From: Candidatus Zhuqueibacterota bacterium | Lineage (GTDB): Bacteria; Zhuqueibacterota; QNDG01 | Direction of reading: 5' to 3' | NCBI GenBank assembly: GCA_003645915.1 | Contig: QNDG01000087.1 | Span: 1-6,599, forward strand | Length of the DNA: 6,599 nucleotides | Shown here: positions 5,772 through 6,599 of the stretch, piece by piece | Numbering within the stretch: the first letter of the stretch is position 1 | Layout: every line of letters starts with the position of its first letter | Position numbers and translations under genes: made by a program | The notes under the pieces: model-generated | The model's input: the letters and a program-made list of their open reading frames with translations, nothing else | What the model was told of the DNA's origin: nothing | Databases searched by the model: none

Positions 5772-6599
5772 TTATGCCGGAAAAGAAACCTGTACTACTC
5801 CGCCTTGTTCATTAAAAAACTTCACTTCTCCCTTAAGCTGGTATTCAACAAGAAACTGCACCAGTTTTAATCCTGAAAAGGCTTCATCCTCTATAATAAA
5901 TTTATCCGGAAATCCTTTCCCGTTATCCTTTATTGTTAATAATGTATTTCCGTTTTCCTGCTTAATATTAGCAGTTATATTCAGACTGTCTGTCTTTGAA
6001 CCTTTGTATCCGTGTACAATTGAATTAGTTATTATTTCATCAATTAACAAACCTATTACAAAAACTTTTTCCTGTTTTATTACTATTTTTTCCATATTAA
6101 TGTCCAGTTGAATCGAATCATAGGATACTTCATAAATTCTGCATTTTTCCTTTAAAAGCCACGATATAAACTTTTCAAGATCTATGTTCCCGCTTGCCTG
6201 AGACTGAAGAAAAATTGAATAAATCTGAGCCATAGATCTGATTCTGCTTATGCTTGACATCTTAAAATAACAACCATCTTTCCCGTTCAGAGTTTGTACA
6301 TCTAGATTCAGAAGACTGCATACAATTTGCAGCATATTGTTTATCCTGTGATAAAGCTCCTTTAAAAAAAAGTCCTTTTCTTTCTTAAGATTGTGCACTT
6401 CATTTTCCAGGTCTGCATTTTTTAAACTTTTACTGTACAATTTAGTTACATACAAAACAGACCTTATGTGATGAACAATATCCGTAATATTTTCATTACA
6501 GCTTATAGAATAGTCCGACAAACCTGGATTAATAAATTTTCTTGATTCCTTGTTAAATTCAGAAGGGATAATTGATAACAAAGGTATATGATATGTTAA
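5772..6599 (-). CDS. Sensor histidine kinase, receiver-like end + HisKA_2 + HATPase, 5' end outside window
   Basis: A soluble two-component histidine kinase that would autophosphorylate and pass the phosphate to a response regulator not seen here. Numbering from the TTG at 6579-6581: residues 1-45 plus six upstream codons resemble the last third of a receiver domain (IPLLSI strand, GLSDY, then a helix ending HHIRSVL). Residues 55-76 look like a short coiled linker. HisKA_2 follows with ELYHRINNMLQ and phospho-acceptor His78 (codon 6348-6350). The HATPase domain has the N box DEIITNSIVHG (Asn186), G1 box DNGKGFP (Asp219) and G2 box SGLKLV. The frame is open through the right edge without a stop and receiver-like sequence continues past the TTG, so that TTG is not taken as the start. 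No membrane segment is visible. The receiver lysine appears replaced (DYSISC where DYLVKP is usual). It is convergent with the S46 gene. HisKA_2 kinases often pair with REC or PAS inputs; the signal is unknown. Confidence 0.9.
   Translation of the reverse strand, partial: LTYHIPLLSIIPSEFNKESRKFINPGLSDYSISCNENITDIVHHIRSVLYVTKLYSKSLKNADLENEVHNLKKEKDFFLKELYHRINNMLQIVCSLLNLDVQTLNGKDGCYFKMSSISRIRSMAQIYSIFLQSQASGNIDLEKFISWLLKEKCRIYEVSYDSIQLDINMEKIVIKQEKVFVIGLLIDEIITNSIVHGYKGSKTDSLNITANIKQENGNTLLTIKDNGKGFPDKFIIEDEAFSGLKLVQFLVEYQLKGEVKFFNEQGGVVQVSFPA

Noticed and set aside
5763..5781. Small inverted repeat TCCGG/CCGGA near the 3' end of the kinase gene
   Set aside because: Only a 5-bp stem with a 9-base loop and it overlaps coding sequence; the adjacent 12-bp hairpin explains termination better.
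6579..6581. TTG as the start codon of the kinase gene
   Set aside because: The frame stays open to the window edge and the residues on both sides of the TTG (HIPLLSI) fit a continuous receiver strand, so the true start is outside the window.

Overview
The window is AT-rich (about 40% GC by eye) and densely coding, and it appears to come from a chromosome of a heterotrophic bacterium. Three genes lie head to tail on the + strand: the 3' half of a GH31 glycosidase, a complete dipeptidyl peptidase IV, and a complete S46 dipeptidyl peptidase. A fourth gene, a two-component histidine kinase, faces them on the - strand. The DPP4 plus S46 pairing is typical of amino-acid- and peptide-using bacteria of the Bacteroidota/FCB type. 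However, two + strand genes or small ORFs have strong Shine-Dalgarno sequences (AGGAGG, GGAGG), which classical Bacteroidota mostly lack. I therefore suggest a Bacteroidota relative or another FCB-like lineage, without committing to a phylum.

Layout. Positions 1-1151 hold the C-terminal part of a GH31 alpha-glycosidase, cut by the left edge. Positions 1152-1365 form a 214-base gap with no confident gene. It holds a perfect AGGAGG followed by a seven-codon ORF, and a 74-codon ORF that overlaps both neighbours. Positions 1366-3540 encode a secreted DPP4 with all expected active-site residues. After 21 bases, 3562-5706 encode a secreted S46 peptidase with an intact triad and an arginine where DPP11 enzymes carry their Asp/Glu-selecting arginine. 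A 12-bp perfect hairpin at 5719-5755 separates this run from the convergent gene. Positions 5772-6599 (- strand) encode the C-terminal part of a kinase with the order receiver-like end, HisKA_2, HATPase; its 5' end lies beyond the right edge.

How the parts fit. The two exported dipeptidyl peptidases are complementary. DPP4 releases dipeptides with Pro (or Ala) in the second position, and DPP11-type S46 enzymes release dipeptides with Asp or Glu there. Together they would turn oligopeptides in the periplasm into dipeptides for uptake. The GH31 enzyme adds glycan or oligosaccharide breakdown, so the + strand group looks like a nutrient-scavenging cluster. The kinase is convergent and soluble in the visible part, and nothing in the sequence ties it to the peptidases.

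I found no RNA gene, mobile element, CRISPR array or clearly novel multi-gene system. The points most worth a second look are the DPP11-type specificity residue, the receiver remnant that seems to lack its conserved lysine, and the unexplained short ORFs before DPP4.
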